A stretch of DNA of 64,000 nucleotides from SG8-41 sp963699525 (GCA_963699525.1 CAVOUI010000012.1:425739-489738), one strand, 5' to 3'. Shown: positions 18,440 to 28,128, counted from the stretch's first letter. A program made the numbers and translations. Notes: generated from the letters alone by a model not told the origin.

Positions 18440-19510
18440 ATGAAACGCTTATTGCTGGCGGTCGGCGCGTGCGCCGTTGCGGCCGCGCCGTTCGCGGGTG
18501 GCACCGCGCGCGCGGAGGACATCAAGCTGCGCATCGCTTCGGGCCATCCGCCCGCGAACACCTACGTCTTGCTGATGCAGACTTTCTTCGTGCCCGAGGT
18601 GACGAAGCGCGTCGCCGCGCGGACCAAGCACAAAGTCGAGTTCATCGAGGGCTACGGCGGCGCGATGGTCAAGGTCGCCGACACGCTGGAAGGCGTGCAG
18701 TCCGGGATCATCGACATCGGCGGCTACAATTTCGGGTTCGAACCATCCAACCTGCCGCTTCATCCCTTCCAGGTCATGCTGCCCTTCGGCACGATGAGCC
18801 CGGTGAAGAGCGTGAAGATCGCGCGGGCGGTGTACGACAAGGTTCCGTACCTGAGCAAGGTGCTCGAGGACAAGTTCAACCAGCGGCTGATCGCGCTGAT
18901 CGCCGACAACGGCTATAACCTCGGCACCTCCTTCGAGTGGAAGACGGTGAAGGACCTCAAGGGCCGGAAGCTTGCCGGGGCCGGCTTGAATCTCAAGTGG
19001 CTGGAGTTCGCCGGCGCGACCCCCGTGCAGTCGTCGCTCCCGGAGGCCTATACCTCGATGCAGACCGGGGTCTACAACGGCTGGATCATGTTCCCTTCGG
19101 GCTACGTCAACTTCAAGCTCTACGAGGTCGGCAAGTACTACACCGAGATCGGCTTCGGCGCGATCACCTGGCACGGCCTGACCGTGAACCGCGCGCGCTG
19201 GGCGAAACTGCCGAAGGAAGTGCAGGACATCATCCTCGAGGTCGGGCGCGAATACGAAGCTCTGACCGGCACGGTGAACGAGGAGAACTATCCGAAGCAG
19301 TTGGAGCAGCTGCGCAAGGTCGGGGCGATCGTGAATGCGCTGCCGGAATCGGTGCGCGTCGAATGGGCGAATTCGCTCAAGAACTGGCCGCAGGAAAAGG
19401 CGACCGAGCTCGACAAGATGGGGCTGCCCGCGAGCCAGGTGCTCAAGCTCACCCTGGAAGAGGCCGAGAAGGACGGCCACAAGTGGCCGGTCCGCTACCA
19501 GATCAAGTAA
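18440..19510 (+). CDS. dctP: TRAP transporter periplasmic solute-binding protein (DctP family)
   Basis: Extracytoplasmic receptor of a tripartite ATP-independent periplasmic carboxylate transporter, 356 residues. Signal peptide MKRLLLAVGACAVAAAPFAG with cleavage near ARA-ED. Family signatures include IKLRIASGHPPANTYV at the mature start, the conserved arginine region GRKLAGAGLNLKWLEFAG and the C-terminal ELDKMGLPASQVLKLTLEEA. Good GGGAGG ribosome site before the ATG. It is the first gene of a + strand run with dctQ three bases downstream, then dctM and a molybdenum hydroxylase, so the ligand is probably an organic acid that those enzymes oxidise. Confidence 0.92.
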   Translation: MKRLLLAVGACAVAAAPFAGGTARAEDIKLRIASGHPPANTYVLLMQTFFVPEVTKRVAARTKHKVEFIEGYGGAMVKVADTLEGVQSGIIDIGGYNFGFEPSNLPLHPFQVMLPFGTMSPVKSVKIARAVYDKVPYLSKVLEDKFNQRLIALIADNGYNLGTSFEWKTVKDLKGRKLAGAGLNLKWLEFAGATPVQSSLPEAYTSMQTGVYNGWIMFPSGYVNFKLYEVGKYYTEIGFGAITWHGLTVNRARWAKLPKEVQDIILEVGREYEALTGTVNEENYPKQLEQLRKVGAIVNALPESVRVEWANSLKNWPQEKATELDKMGLPASQVLKLTLEEAEKDGHKWPVRYQIK

Positions 19511-19513
19511 GAA

Positions 19514-20053
19514 GTGCTGCTGCGCCTGAATGACTGGATCGCGCGCGCGCTGCTGACGGTCGCGGCGGTTCTCGCGTTCCTGCTGTGCTTCCTCGTCTGC
19601 GCGGACGTCATCGGCCGCGTCGTGTTCAACAGCCCGGTGAAGGGCACGCCCGAGATCGTGTCGGGCTCGATCGTCATGATCCTGTGGCTGCAGGCGGCCT
19701 ACGCGATCCGCAGCGGCGGCATGATCTGGGTGGACGCCCTTCACGTGCATCTTCCGAATCGCGCGCAGCGGGTGTGCGATGTTTTCGGCGCCCTGCTGGG
19801 GATCGCGTTCTTCGGCCTGGTGTGCTGGGGCAGCTTCGATCCCGCGCTCCACGCGTGGACCTCGAACGAGTTCGAGGGTGAGGGCGCGCTGCGCGTGCCG
19901 GTATGGCCAGCGCGGTTCCTGGTCGTGCTCGGCAGCTTTCTCGCCGCGTTCAACTACGTGCTGCTCGCCCTCCAGCATTTGCGGGCGCTCGTTTCCGGCG
20001 CCCCGCCTCCGCCGCCCGCCTCCGAGATCAAGCTCGAAGAGCGGATCGCCTGA
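19514..20053 (+). CDS. dctQ: TRAP transporter small permease (DctQ)
   Basis: Four-helix small membrane subunit, 179 residues. Hydrophobic segments lie at about residues 12-32, 48-66, 88-106 and 134-156, with the family motif FLVCADVIGRVVFNSPVKGTPE between the first two. The start is a GTG only three bases after the dctP stop, which indicates translational coupling. The proline-rich tail (APPPPPASEIKLEERIA) is longer than usual. It pairs with the large permease next to it. Confidence 0.9.
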   Translation: MLLRLNDWIARALLTVAAVLAFLLCFLVCADVIGRVVFNSPVKGTPEIVSGSIVMILWLQAAYAIRSGGMIWVDALHVHLPNRAQRVCDVFGALLGIAFFGLVCWGSFDPALHAWTSNEFEGEGALRVPVWPARFLVVLGSFLAAFNYVLLALQHLRALVSGAPPPPPASEIKLEERIA

Positions 20054-20096
20054 CGGCGGTCTCTCGGCATTCCCCTCTGATTCGACAGGAACGCCA

Positions 20097-21445
20097 ATGT
20101 TCGGCACCGGAGAGATGATCGCGCTGCTTGCGATCATGCTCGCGATGGTGTTCGCGGGGGTGCACGTCGCGGTGGCGCTCGGCATTCGGGGCGGTCGCTG
20201 GCATCTACATGATGCAAGGCGACATGACGTCGTGCGGAATTTCATTGCCAACACCGCGTACGAGGCGCTGCGCGACTACGTGTTCGCCGTCATTCCGCTC
20301 TTCATGCTGATGGGCGACTTCCTCGCCAAGTGCGGGGCGGCGCGCGATCTCTTCGCGCTTATCAATCGCCTGTCTCGCTGGCTGCCGGGACGACTCGCGA
20401 TCGCCACGGTGTTCGCGAACGCGGTGTTCGCGTTCGTGACCGGGGTCTCGATCGCCGCCGCCGCGGCATTCTCCAGGATCGCCTACCCGGAGATGAAGCG
20501 CTACGGCTACGAGCGCAAGTTCGCGCTCGGCTGCATCGCGGGCAGCGCGTGCCTCGGCATGCTGATCCCGCCCTCGGTGCTGATGATCGTATGGGGCGTG
20601 CTGACCGAGCAGGCGATCGGCAAGATTTTCATCGCCGGGATCATTCCCGGCTTCGTCGTCGTGGCCTTCTTTTGCGCTTACATCCTGGGGTCGCGTGGCT
20701 GCAGCCGCACGGGTGGGCATCCGCTCGAAGTCCGCGTCGGGCGGCAAGCGATCGGAAATCGAGATGAGCGACGCGGAATTCCGCGAGGCGCTCGCCTCCA
20801 CGCTGATGGTGATCGCGCTGATCGCGGCAACCCTCGGCGGCATCTGGCTGGGGTTCTTCACGCCCACCGAGGGCGCGGGCGTGGGCGCTGCGCTCGCGCT
20901 GCTGCTGGCCCTCTGGAAAGGACTCCGGGCGAAGGAGCTGTTCGAGGTCGTGCTCTCGGTCGGCCGGACTTCGGCCCCGTTGCTCCTGTTGCTCTTCTGC
21001 GCCCAGCTCTACTCGCGGGTGCTATCGATGACCGGCTTCACCACGGCGGCCAAGGAGCTCTTCGTCGCGTCGGGTCTCGGTCCTTGGGCGTGCTCGCGAT
21101 CATGGTCGCGATCTGGTTCGTGCTCGGCTGCCTGATCGACTCGATCTCGATCATCCTGCTCACCGTGCCGGTGTTCGCGCCGGTCGCAATGGCGCTCGGG
21201 TTCGAACCGCTCGCGTTCGCGATCCTCGGCATCCTCGCGATCGAATGCGGGCTGTTGACGCCCCCGTTCGGGATGCTCGTCTTCACGGTGAAGGCTGCGC
21301 TGCCGGGGGAGGCCATCGGTGGGCGAGATCTTCCGCGGCTCGATTCCCTACTGGATCGCGTTGCTCGCCACGGTCGTCGTGATCGCGCGTTTATCCGAGG
21401 ATCGCGACCTGGCTGCCGGAGGTCGGGATTGCGATCGGCCGGTAA
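20097..21445 (+). pseudogene. dctM: TRAP transporter large permease (DctM), about six frameshifts
   Basis: Large membrane subunit of the TRAP transporter, expected ~440 residues. The reading begins in frame at MFGTGEMIALLAIMLAMVFA. It shifts near 20185 (AVAGIYMMQGDMTS), returns near 20232 (NFIANTAYEALRDY... GCIAGSACLGMLIPPSVLM), and shifts near 20690 (FREALASTLMVIALIAATLG... TPTEGAG). It shifts again near 21085 (LAIMVAIWFVLGCLIDSISI), near 21317 (GEIFRGSIPYWIALLATVVV) and near 21388 (YPRIATWLPEVGIAIGR, stop 21445). All DctM segments are present in order, so the gene is complete apart from small indels. Six in 1.35 kb is the densest in the window and points to decay or poor consensus. Confidence 0.85.
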
Positions 21446-21586
21446 CTGCCCTCGCGCATCCCCCGGGTTTGATGTAGATCAAGCGCTCGCGGCATCCGCC
21501 GCCGCGAATGCGTCCCCGCCGTCTAGACTAGGCATCGCGGCGAGGGAAGGTTTGAATCGTCGGAAGGCGGAAATCGGAAGCAGTAC

Positions 21587-22468
21587 ATGAAGGCATTCGA
21601 ATTCGTGGCGGCCCGGGACGCGCGGCACGCTGTGTCGTTGCTGGCCGAGCACGGCCCCTCGGCGAAGGTCATCGCGGGCGGCACCGATCTCCTGGCCGAT
21701 CTCAAGCTCGCGCCGGAGACCCCGCGCGTCATGGTGGACATCTCGCGCGCTCCGGACCTCAAGGGCATCGAGGTGCGGGACGACGGTCTGGCGATTGGCG
21801 CGCTCGTCACGCATACCGAGATCATGCGCTCGCCGGTCATCCGGGAGCTCTTTCCTGCGCTGGTCGATGCGGCACATACCATTGGCGCCGTGCAAACGCG
21901 CAATCTGGGTACGCTCGGCGGCAACCTCGTGACCGCGGTGCCTTCGCTCGACAGCGGCCCCACGCTGATCGCGCTCGAAGCGCGGGTGACGGTGCTGGGA
22001 TCCGCGGGGAAACGGCAGATGCCGCTCGCCGATTTCTTCACCGGGCCGCGCACGACCGTGCTCAAGGCCGGCGAGCTGCTGACCGAAATCGTCATCCCGA
22101 AGAAGAATCTCGGCAAGCCCGCATCGTTCCAGAAGTTCGGGCTGCGCAAGGGTCAGGCGCTGGCGCTGGTCAACATTGCGGCCAGCTCGTGGCTGGACAA
22201 AGACCAGTCGTCGTTCGTGGAGCCGCGCATTGCTCTCGGGGCGGTTGCGCCCAAGGTGATTCGCGCACTGCAGGCGGAGGCGTACCTCGAAGGCCGCGCG
22301 GCGACGCCCGAGACAATGCACGAAGCCGGGCGTATCGCCGCGGGCGAGGCAAAGCCGATCAGCGATTTCCGCGCCTCGGCCGACTATCGGCGCGAACTCA
22401 TCGCCGTGCTCACCCGGCGCGCGTTGGAGAATGCCTGCGCCCTCGCCCGGGCGGCTGGGAAGCGTTGA
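21587..22468 (+). CDS. Molybdenum hydroxylase FAD-binding subunit (CoxM/XdhB family)
   Basis: Medium subunit that carries FAD and passes electrons from the Fe-S subunit; 293 residues. Two FAD-binding signatures are clear: AKVIAGGTDLL (about residues 26-36) and the TRNLGTLGGNL loop (about 104-114). The C-terminal CO-dehydrogenase-flavoprotein domain covers about 180-285. Its TGA overlaps the ATG of the 2Fe-2S subunit (22466-22470). It begins 142 bases after dctM; the gap is short enough for one transcript. The substrate class is a hydroxylatable carbon, probably the one imported by the TRAP system (inference). Confidence 0.92.
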   Translation: MKAFEFVAARDARHAVSLLAEHGPSAKVIAGGTDLLADLKLAPETPRVMVDISRAPDLKGIEVRDDGLAIGALVTHTEIMRSPVIRELFPALVDAAHTIGAVQTRNLGTLGGNLVTAVPSLDSGPTLIALEARVTVLGSAGKRQMPLADFFTGPRTTVLKAGELLTEIVIPKKNLGKPASFQKFGLRKGQALALVNIAASSWLDKDQSSFVEPRIALGAVAPKVIRALQAEAYLEGRAATPETMHEAGRIAAGEAKPISDFRASADYRRELIAVLTRRALENACALARAAGKR

Positions 22469-22941
22469 TGGAAGTGACCCTCAAGGTGAACGGCGAGACG
22501 CGCAGCGCGTCGGTCGCGCCGGAGACCACGCTGCTCGTGCTGCTGCGCACCCATTTCAACCTGACCGGCACGAAGCTCGGCTGCGACGTGGGCGACTGCG
22601 GCGCGTGCACGGTGATCGTCGACGGGATGGCCGTCAACGCGTGCCTGATGCTCGCGGGCCAGGCCGACGGGCGGGAGGTGGTGACCATCGAGGGACTCGC
22701 CACGCGCGATCGCCTCCATCCCCTGCAGAAGGCGTTCGAGGACCACGCCGCGCTGCAGTGCGGTTTCTGCGGGCCGGGCGCGATCCTCGCGGCGAAGGTG
22801 CTGCTCGACGAGAACCCGGATCCCACGGTGGCCGAGATCCGGGACGCGCTCGCCGGCAATCTCTGCCGGTGCACCGGCTACACCAAGATGATCGACGCGG
22901 TGCGCCAAGCGGCGCGCGAAATGCGCGGAGACCGGACATGA
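22468..22941 (+). CDS. Molybdenum hydroxylase 2Fe-2S subunit (CoxS/XdhC-type small subunit)
   Basis: Small subunit of 157 residues with two 2Fe-2S clusters. The plant-type ferredoxin cluster is in GCDVGDCGACTVIVDG with a fourth Cys in NACLM. The second, helical-domain cluster is formed by QCGFCGPG and LCRCTGY. The start ATG overlaps the upstream stop and the stop overlaps the start of the alcohol dehydrogenase (ATGA at 22938-22941), so the reading order is tightly coupled. Complete and intact, unlike its counterpart at 35.5 kb. Confidence 0.94.
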   Translation: MEVTLKVNGETRSASVAPETTLLVLLRTHFNLTGTKLGCDVGDCGACTVIVDGMAVNACLMLAGQADGREVVTIEGLATRDRLHPLQKAFEDHAALQCGFCGPGAILAAKVLLDENPDPTVAEIRDALAGNLCRCTGYTKMIDAVRQAAREMRGDRT

Positions 22942-24068
22942 GCGCACCGGCGCCGGTGGGCGGGCTGCGCATCCCGCCGCGGATGAAGGCATGGGTCCTC
23001 GGCGGGCCCGACGAGCTGCGCCTGGCGGAGAAGCCCGTGCCGCAGCCCGGCGCGGCCGAAGTGCTGGTGCGCATCGGCGCGACCGCCGTGTGCGGGACCG
23101 ACCTCGAGGTCATCAGCCACGGGGCTCCGGCTCTGGTTCAGGGTGGTCTGCCGTTCAACAAGAACTTCACGCCCGGGCACGAATACATGGGCACGGTGGC
23201 ACAGCTCGGACCCGGCGTGGACGAATTCGACATCGGTGACCGCGTCGCCGTGGAGATTCACGCGGGGTGCGGGCGCTGCGAGCGCTGCCGCGAGGGGAAC
23301 TACACCGCTTGCGTGAACTACGGCATGAACTATGGCGATCGGGACAAGGGCCATCGCGCAAACGGTTTCACCACCGACGGCGGTTTCGCTGAATACGCGG
23401 TGAACCACGTGAATACGCTCGTGCGCGTGCCCCGCGACATGAGCGACGAGGAGGCGACGCTCATCGTTACCGCGGGCACCGTGATCTACGGGCTCGACGT
23501 GCTCGGAGGGCTCGTCGCCGGCCAGTCGGTCGTCGTGACCGGACCGGGAGCGATCGGGCTGATGGGCGTGGGCGTTGCCAAGGCGCTCGGCGCGAGCCCT
23601 GTAGTGCTCACCGGCACCGAGCGCGACCGCAGGCGCCTGGAGATCGGCCGCAAGCTCGGCGCCGACGAGGTCGTTGACGTGAGCCGGGAGGAGGTGGTCG
23701 CGGCCGTCATGCGCATCACGCGCGGCAAGGGGGCGCATTACGTGCTCGAGTGCTCGGGCGCGCCCAACGCGCTGAACGACGCCGCGCACATGGTGAGCCG
23801 CGGCGGCCGCATCTGCCTGGTGGCTTTCGCGCACGCCCCGGTGCTGGTGGACGTGGCGCACCTCGTGAGCAACAACATCTACGTGTTCGGCATCCGCGGC
23901 GAGGGCAGGAGCGCGACCCGCAGGGCCGCGGCGCTGATGGCACAGAAGCGGTTCCCGGCGCAGCTCCTCCACACGCACAGTTTCCCGCTGCAGGAGGTGC
24001 CGACTGCGATCCGCTACGCGGCAGAGCGCATCGAGGACGCGATCAAGGTCGTGGTGAAGATGCACTAG
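22938..24068 (+). CDS. Zinc-dependent medium-chain alcohol dehydrogenase
   Basis: NAD(P)-dependent dehydrogenase of 376 residues. The catalytic zinc site is C in AVCGTDLE and the GHEYMG His-Glu pair. The structural zinc is held by the four cysteines in GCGRCERCREGNYTAC. The cofactor-binding Rossmann glycines are in VVVTGPGAIGLMG. The start overlaps the 2Fe-2S stop. Its position inside a molybdenum-hydroxylase operon suggests that it oxidises or reduces an alcohol/ketone intermediate of the same pathway, but the substrate cannot be read from sequence. Closest relatives by motif are threonine/sorbitol-type dehydrogenases. Confidence 0.93.
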   Translation: MSAPAPVGGLRIPPRMKAWVLGGPDELRLAEKPVPQPGAAEVLVRIGATAVCGTDLEVISHGAPALVQGGLPFNKNFTPGHEYMGTVAQLGPGVDEFDIGDRVAVEIHAGCGRCERCREGNYTACVNYGMNYGDRDKGHRANGFTTDGGFAEYAVNHVNTLVRVPRDMSDEEATLIVTAGTVIYGLDVLGGLVAGQSVVVTGPGAIGLMGVGVAKALGASPVVLTGTERDRRRLEIGRKLGADEVVDVSREEVVAAVMRITRGKGAHYVLECSGAPNALNDAAHMVSRGGRICLVAFAHAPVLVDVAHLVSNNIYVFGIRGEGRSATRRAAALMAQKRFPAQLLHTHSFPLQEVPTAIRYAAERIEDAIKVVVKMH

Positions 24069-24076
24069 GGGGTGAC

Positions 24077-24950
24077 TTGGCGCAGCCGAAGAAGAAATAC
24101 CGGTTCCTCTTCATCCAGCCGTTCGAGCTGCCCCGCGGCAGCCGGTTCGCGGACCCGTACCATTCCAACGCGCTGTCGAAGGACGAGCGCATGCGGATGA
24201 AGCACGTGAACATCCGGCACCTGCTGGAGGACGTCGAGTGGGACTTCCACGGGGGACCGGTCGCGCCCTACGGCGACTGGGCGGTCGAGACGCGCGAGGA
24301 ATTTGCCCACGTGGCGGCCGCGCGCCTGCCGATCGTGCGCGAGGCCTGCGAGAGCGGCAAGTACAACGCGATCGTGCTGCTCGGCGGCGGCGAGCCGGGC
24401 TTCATGGAATCGCGGGAGATCGCGCGCAAGTACGGCATCGCCGTGAGCTCCTGCGCGTTTTCCCAGATGCACGTCGCCTCGATGCTCGGCAACAAGTTCA
24501 GCGTCATCGATTTCGCCGAGTCGCACAACATGTACTACCATGATCTCGTGGTGCGGCACCGGTTCGCCGACCGTTGCGCGTCCATCCGCTGCGTGAACTA
24601 CTATCACGCGCGGCCGGGCCACGCGGATGAGAGCACGATGGCCGACGAGCGCGAGAAGGCCCTGAGGGGCGAGCCCTCCGAGGCTGTGGAGCGCGCGGTC
24701 ACGGAGGCGGTCGCCGCGATCGAGGAGGACGGCGCTGAGGTGATCACCTTCGGGTGCTCGGACGCGTTCTGGCTGCAGCCGTTCCTGCAGAAGCGCCTGG
24801 CCGAGATGGGCTGGGAGGCTGCCGGTGCTGGAGGGCTACAGCTGCGCCATCGTGCTGGCGAAGCTCTACGTCGACCTCGGCGTCGACGCGAGCGGGCTCA
24901 TGTTTCCGGGCGATCGCCCGCGGCAGTGGCGCAGAAAGAAGGTCTTTTGA
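24077..24950 (+). pseudogene. Asp/Glu/hydantoin-racemase-like protein, frameshifted near the C-terminus
   Basis: Cytoplasmic protein of the aspartate/glutamate racemase superfamily, about 291 residues. The first family cysteine is in AVSSCAFSQMHVASMLG and the second in VITFGCSDAFWLQPFL, the spacing of the two-thiol active site. Near 24824-24830 one extra base interrupts the frame after MGWE. The continuation VPVLEGYSCAIVLAKLYVDL... to RKKVF ends at 24950 in the next frame. The likely start is TTG 24077 (MAQPKKKYRF), nine bases after the dehydrogenase stop. It may interconvert or isomerise an intermediate in this operon; the family also includes maleate isomerase and hydantoin racemase. Confidence 0.78.
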
Positions 24951-24967
24951 GCAGCAAGGACGGGACC

Positions 24968-26368
24968 ATGTCTGGCAAGAAGAAAGTCGCGGAAAAGCAA
25001 CGACAGCGGACGTTCGAGACACCGCGCACCGCCGAAGAATTCGCGCGGTTGCCTGCGGTGGTGCCGCCCGTCGCGTATCCGATCGAGACGCTCGTCCCGG
25101 AAGCGCGCCAGCAAACGCCCGCCGTCGGCCAGCGCGCGCAGCGGGTGGACGGGCGCATGCACGGGCTCGGCCAGACCCAGTACATCGACGATCTCGCTTT
25201 CCCCGGAATGCTGCACGCGAAGATCAAGCGCGCGGGCATCGCTTCGGCGCGGATCAAAAGCGTGGACACCCGCGCTGCCGAAGCCCTGCCGGGCGTGATC
25301 GCGGTTCTCACCGGGCGCGAGATCCCGGTCAATTCCTTCGGGGCCACGATACAGGACCAGCCACTGCTCGCCGACGAGCGGGTGTTCCACGCGGGCGACG
25401 GGGTGGCGGCCGTGGCCGCAGTCACCGAGCAGATCGCCACGGAGGCGCTGGAGAAAATCAAGGTCGAGTACGAGCCGCTGCCGGCCTTGCTTGATCCGTT
25501 GGAAGCGCTCAAGGACGATGCGCGGAAGGTTCATCCTCCGCACAGCAACATCTACGCGACCAAGATGATCCGGAAGGGCGACATCGAGAAAGGCTTTGCG
25601 GCCTCGGACCGAGTGTTCGAGGGCCGCTTTCGCACCCAGATGGTGGAGCACGTGTCGCTCGAGCCCCACGCGGCGATCGCCGACTGGGATCCGAACGGCC
25701 GGCTCACCGTCTGGTCCACCCTCGGGCGGATCACGCTCGGGCGCGCCGACCTCGCGCGCACGCTGAAACTTCCGATGAGCCGCATCCACGTCATCGCCAC
25801 GATCGTCGGCGGCAACTTCGGCGGCAAGAACGAGATCACGCAGGAGCCGGTGCTCGCATTGCTTTCCAGGAAGGCCGGCCGCCCGGTGAAGGGCGTGTTC
25901 ACGCGCGGCGAGGAGTTCACGTCGACGACGACGAGACACCCTTTCATCATGGATTACAAGACCGGCGTGACCCGGGACGGCAGGATCCTCGCGCGCAAGG
26001 TGCGCCTCGTTCTCGACGGCGGGGCATACTGCTCGTTCAGCGAGACCACGCTCGGCAAGGCCTGCATCCTCGCGTCAGGCCCCTACAAGATCGAGAACCT
26101 TCTCGTCGAAGCGTTTGCCGTTTACACCAACAAGACCGTGGCGGGCGCAATGCGCGGCTTTGGCGCGCCGCAAACGTGTTTTGCCTACGAGTCGCACATG
26201 GACGACATTGCCGCCGCATTGGGTCTGGATCCCCTCGATATCCGGCTGCTGAACGCTTTTGACGAAGGTTCGGCGAGCCCGACGGGGCAGGTGCTCCAAA
26301 GCGTCGTCGTGAAGCAGTCGCTGCTCAAGGCGGCGGAGCGCTTCGGCTGGAAGGAGGCGGGGCAATGA
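24968..26368 (+). CDS. Molybdenum hydroxylase large subunit, N-terminal half (split gene)
   Basis: First part of a xanthine-dehydrogenase-type molybdopterin subunit, 466 residues. It holds the aldehyde-oxidase a/b hammerhead domain (LGQTQYIDDLAFPGMLHAK, about 60-170) and the first Mo-binding domain (VGGNFGGKNEITQEP; AGAMRGFGAPQTCFAYESH). It ends GWKEAGQ at a TGA that overlaps the ATG of the next gene. Normal family members are one chain of ~760-800 residues, so this is a split. Restoring one G in the GGGG run at about 26358-26361 would fuse the halves. The upstream tail (MSGKKKVAEKQRQR) is a charged extension. Confidence 0.87.
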   Translation: MSGKKKVAEKQRQRTFETPRTAEEFARLPAVVPPVAYPIETLVPEARQQTPAVGQRAQRVDGRMHGLGQTQYIDDLAFPGMLHAKIKRAGIASARIKSVDTRAAEALPGVIAVLTGREIPVNSFGATIQDQPLLADERVFHAGDGVAAVAAVTEQIATEALEKIKVEYEPLPALLDPLEALKDDARKVHPPHSNIYATKMIRKGDIEKGFAASDRVFEGRFRTQMVEHVSLEPHAAIADWDPNGRLTVWSTLGRITLGRADLARTLKLPMSRIHVIATIVGGNFGGKNEITQEPVLALLSRKAGRPVKGVFTRGEEFTSTTTRHPFIMDYKTGVTRDGRILARKVRLVLDGGAYCSFSETTLGKACILASGPYKIENLLVEAFAVYTNKTVAGAMRGFGAPQTCFAYESHMDDIAAALGLDPLDIRLLNAFDEGSASPTGQVLQSVVVKQSLLKAAERFGWKEAGQ

Positions 26369-27381
26369 AGCGGCGTGGGCGGGGCATCGCTTGCATGTGG
26401 TATCCGGTCGGTTACACGGTGACGGCCAATCCGAGTGCCGCGGTTGTGAAAATGAACGAGGACGGAACCGCGACCGTGCTCACCGGCACCGTGGAAACGG
26501 GACAGGGCTCGCTTACCGTGCTCGGACAGATCGCCGCGCAGGAACTGGGGATCGCCACGGATGACGTGTACGTGGTGTCGGCCGACACCGATGCGACCCC
26601 GGCGGACATGGGCGCGATTGCGAGCCGCACCACTTACGTGACGGGCAACGCGATCCGGCTCGCCGCCGGCAAGGCGAAGGCGATCCTGTTCGAGGTCGCC
26701 GCGCCGCTGCTCGGGGTCAAGCCCGATCAGCTCGAGGCGCGGGACCGCAAGATCCAGGTGAAGGGCTTCCCGCAGAGATGCCTGGCGATCGGCGAGGTGG
26801 CGAACCGCGCGCAGGTCGACATGGGCCAGCCGGCGATCGGAGCCGCGTCCTGGAACCCGCCTACCGTGGCGTTGGACCCGGAAACCGGCCAGGGCAAGCC
26901 GTTCAGCACCTATGTCTACGCCACTCAGATTGCGGAGGTGGACGTCGACGACGAAACCGGGGAAGTGGAGATCCTCCGCATCGTCGCAGCCCACGATTGC
27001 GGCACGCCGATCAACCCGATGCTGGTCGAGGGCCAGGTCGAGGGCGGCATTTCGATGGGGATCGGTCTGGCGTTGCACGAGCAAATACTGTTCGACGATG
27101 CCGGCCGTCAGATCAACCCCAACCTCACCAACTACATCGTGCCAACGAGCCTGGACATGCCGAAGATCGAAGTGGACATCGTGGAGAGCTTCGACCCGAC
27201 CGGGCCGTTCGGCGCCAAGGGCGTGGGCGAGCCAACCTCGGTGCCCACTGCCGCGGCGATCCTCAACGCCATCCACAATGCGGTTGGCGTGCGCATCACG
27301 TCGCTGCCCGCGACCGCCGAGAAAGTGCTGGCGGCGATCAAGGCGAAAGGCGACCGCCCCCGACTCGGCGCGGCCCGCTGA
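26365..27381 (+). CDS. Molybdenum hydroxylase large subunit, C-terminal half (split gene)
   Basis: Second part of the Mo-binding subunit, 338 residues, starting MKRRGRGIACMWYPVG. It carries the second Mo-pterin domain with GTVETGQGS (dioxo/sulfido-Mo loop), AAHDCGTPINP and the catalytic-glutamate region FGAKGVGEPT. Frame intact to the stop at 27381. The ATG overlaps the upstream TGA and has an AAGGAGG ribosome site, so both halves could be made from the same mRNA. Whether the split is natural or a single-base deletion is unresolved. Together the two halves contain all expected motifs. Confidence 0.88.
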   Translation: MKRRGRGIACMWYPVGYTVTANPSAAVVKMNEDGTATVLTGTVETGQGSLTVLGQIAAQELGIATDDVYVVSADTDATPADMGAIASRTTYVTGNAIRLAAGKAKAILFEVAAPLLGVKPDQLEARDRKIQVKGFPQRCLAIGEVANRAQVDMGQPAIGAASWNPPTVALDPETGQGKPFSTYVYATQIAEVDVDDETGEVEILRIVAAHDCGTPINPMLVEGQVEGGISMGIGLALHEQILFDDAGRQINPNLTNYIVPTSLDMPKIEVDIVESFDPTGPFGAKGVGEPTSVPTAAAILNAIHNAVGVRITSLPATAEKVLAAIKAKGDRPRLGAAR

Positions 27382-27390
27382 CGGGAGATT

Positions 27391-28128
27391 TCAGGTGCCG
27401 GTGCCGAGGTAGTAGTTCTTCACCAGCTCGTTCTGCTCGAGCTCGGCGACCGACTTCCCCTCGAACACGATCTCCCCGTGCACGATGATGTAGCCGCGGT
27501 CCGCGATGCGGATCGCCTGGTGGAAGTTCTGCTCGGCCATCAGCACCGTGAGACCGTAGCGCTCCTTGAGCTCCCGGATCTTGGTGATCGTGTGCGACAC
27601 GAGGATCGGCGCCAGGCCGACCGAGGGCTCGTCCACAACCAGGAGGCGCGGCGATGACATGAGCGCGCGGGCGATGGCGAGCATCTGCTGCTGCCCGCCC
27701 GAGAGCGACCCGGCCAGCTGGCGCTTGCGCTCCAGAAGGACCGGGAAGATTTCGTAGCAGAACGCCGCGTTGCGGGAGATTTCCGCGCGCGCGAGCGGCC
27801 GGAACGCTCCCAGCAGGAGGTTCTCCTCCACGGTCAGCCGGGGAAACAGCCGCCGCCCCTCCGGCACCATGGTGACGCCAAGGTTCACGATCTCCTCGGT
27901 CGAGAGCCGCGTCAGGTCGTGGCGCGCGCCGTCGATTTCCAGCGTCACCGAGCCCTGCGTGGGGCGCACGATGCCCATGACGCACTTCAGGAGCGTGCTC
28001 TTGCCGTTGCCGTTGGTGCCGAGCAGGGCCACGGTTTCCGCGTTTCCTACCCCGATGGAAACCCCGTGCAGCGCGCGCACGGCGCCGTAGCCGGCATCCA
28101 CGTTGCGGATGGTCAGCTCAAGCGCCAA
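27391..28128 (-). CDS. livF: Branched-chain amino-acid-type ABC transporter ATPase (LivF)
   Basis: Cytoplasmic ATPase of 245 residues. Walker A is GTNGNGKST, the Q-loop lies around residues 85-95, the ABC signature is LSGGQQQ and Walker B is LLVVDEPSVGL. The TTG start (28128) lies inside the end of livG, overlapping it by 11 bases. It is the last gene of the liv operon and converges on the molybdenum-hydroxylase gene nine bases away. In these clusters the ligand is often an aromatic or carboxylic acid rather than an amino acid. Confidence 0.92.
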   Translation of the reverse strand: MALELTIRNVDAGYGAVRALHGVSIGVGNAETVALLGTNGNGKSTLLKCVMGIVRPTQGSVTLEIDGARHDLTRLSTEEIVNLGVTMVPEGRRLFPRLTVEENLLLGAFRPLARAEISRNAAFCYEIFPVLLERKRQLAGSLSGGQQQMLAIARALMSSPRLLVVDEPSVGLAPILVSHTITKIRELKERYGLTVLMAEQNFHQAIRIADRGYIIVHGEIVFEGKSVAELEQNELVKNYYLGTGT

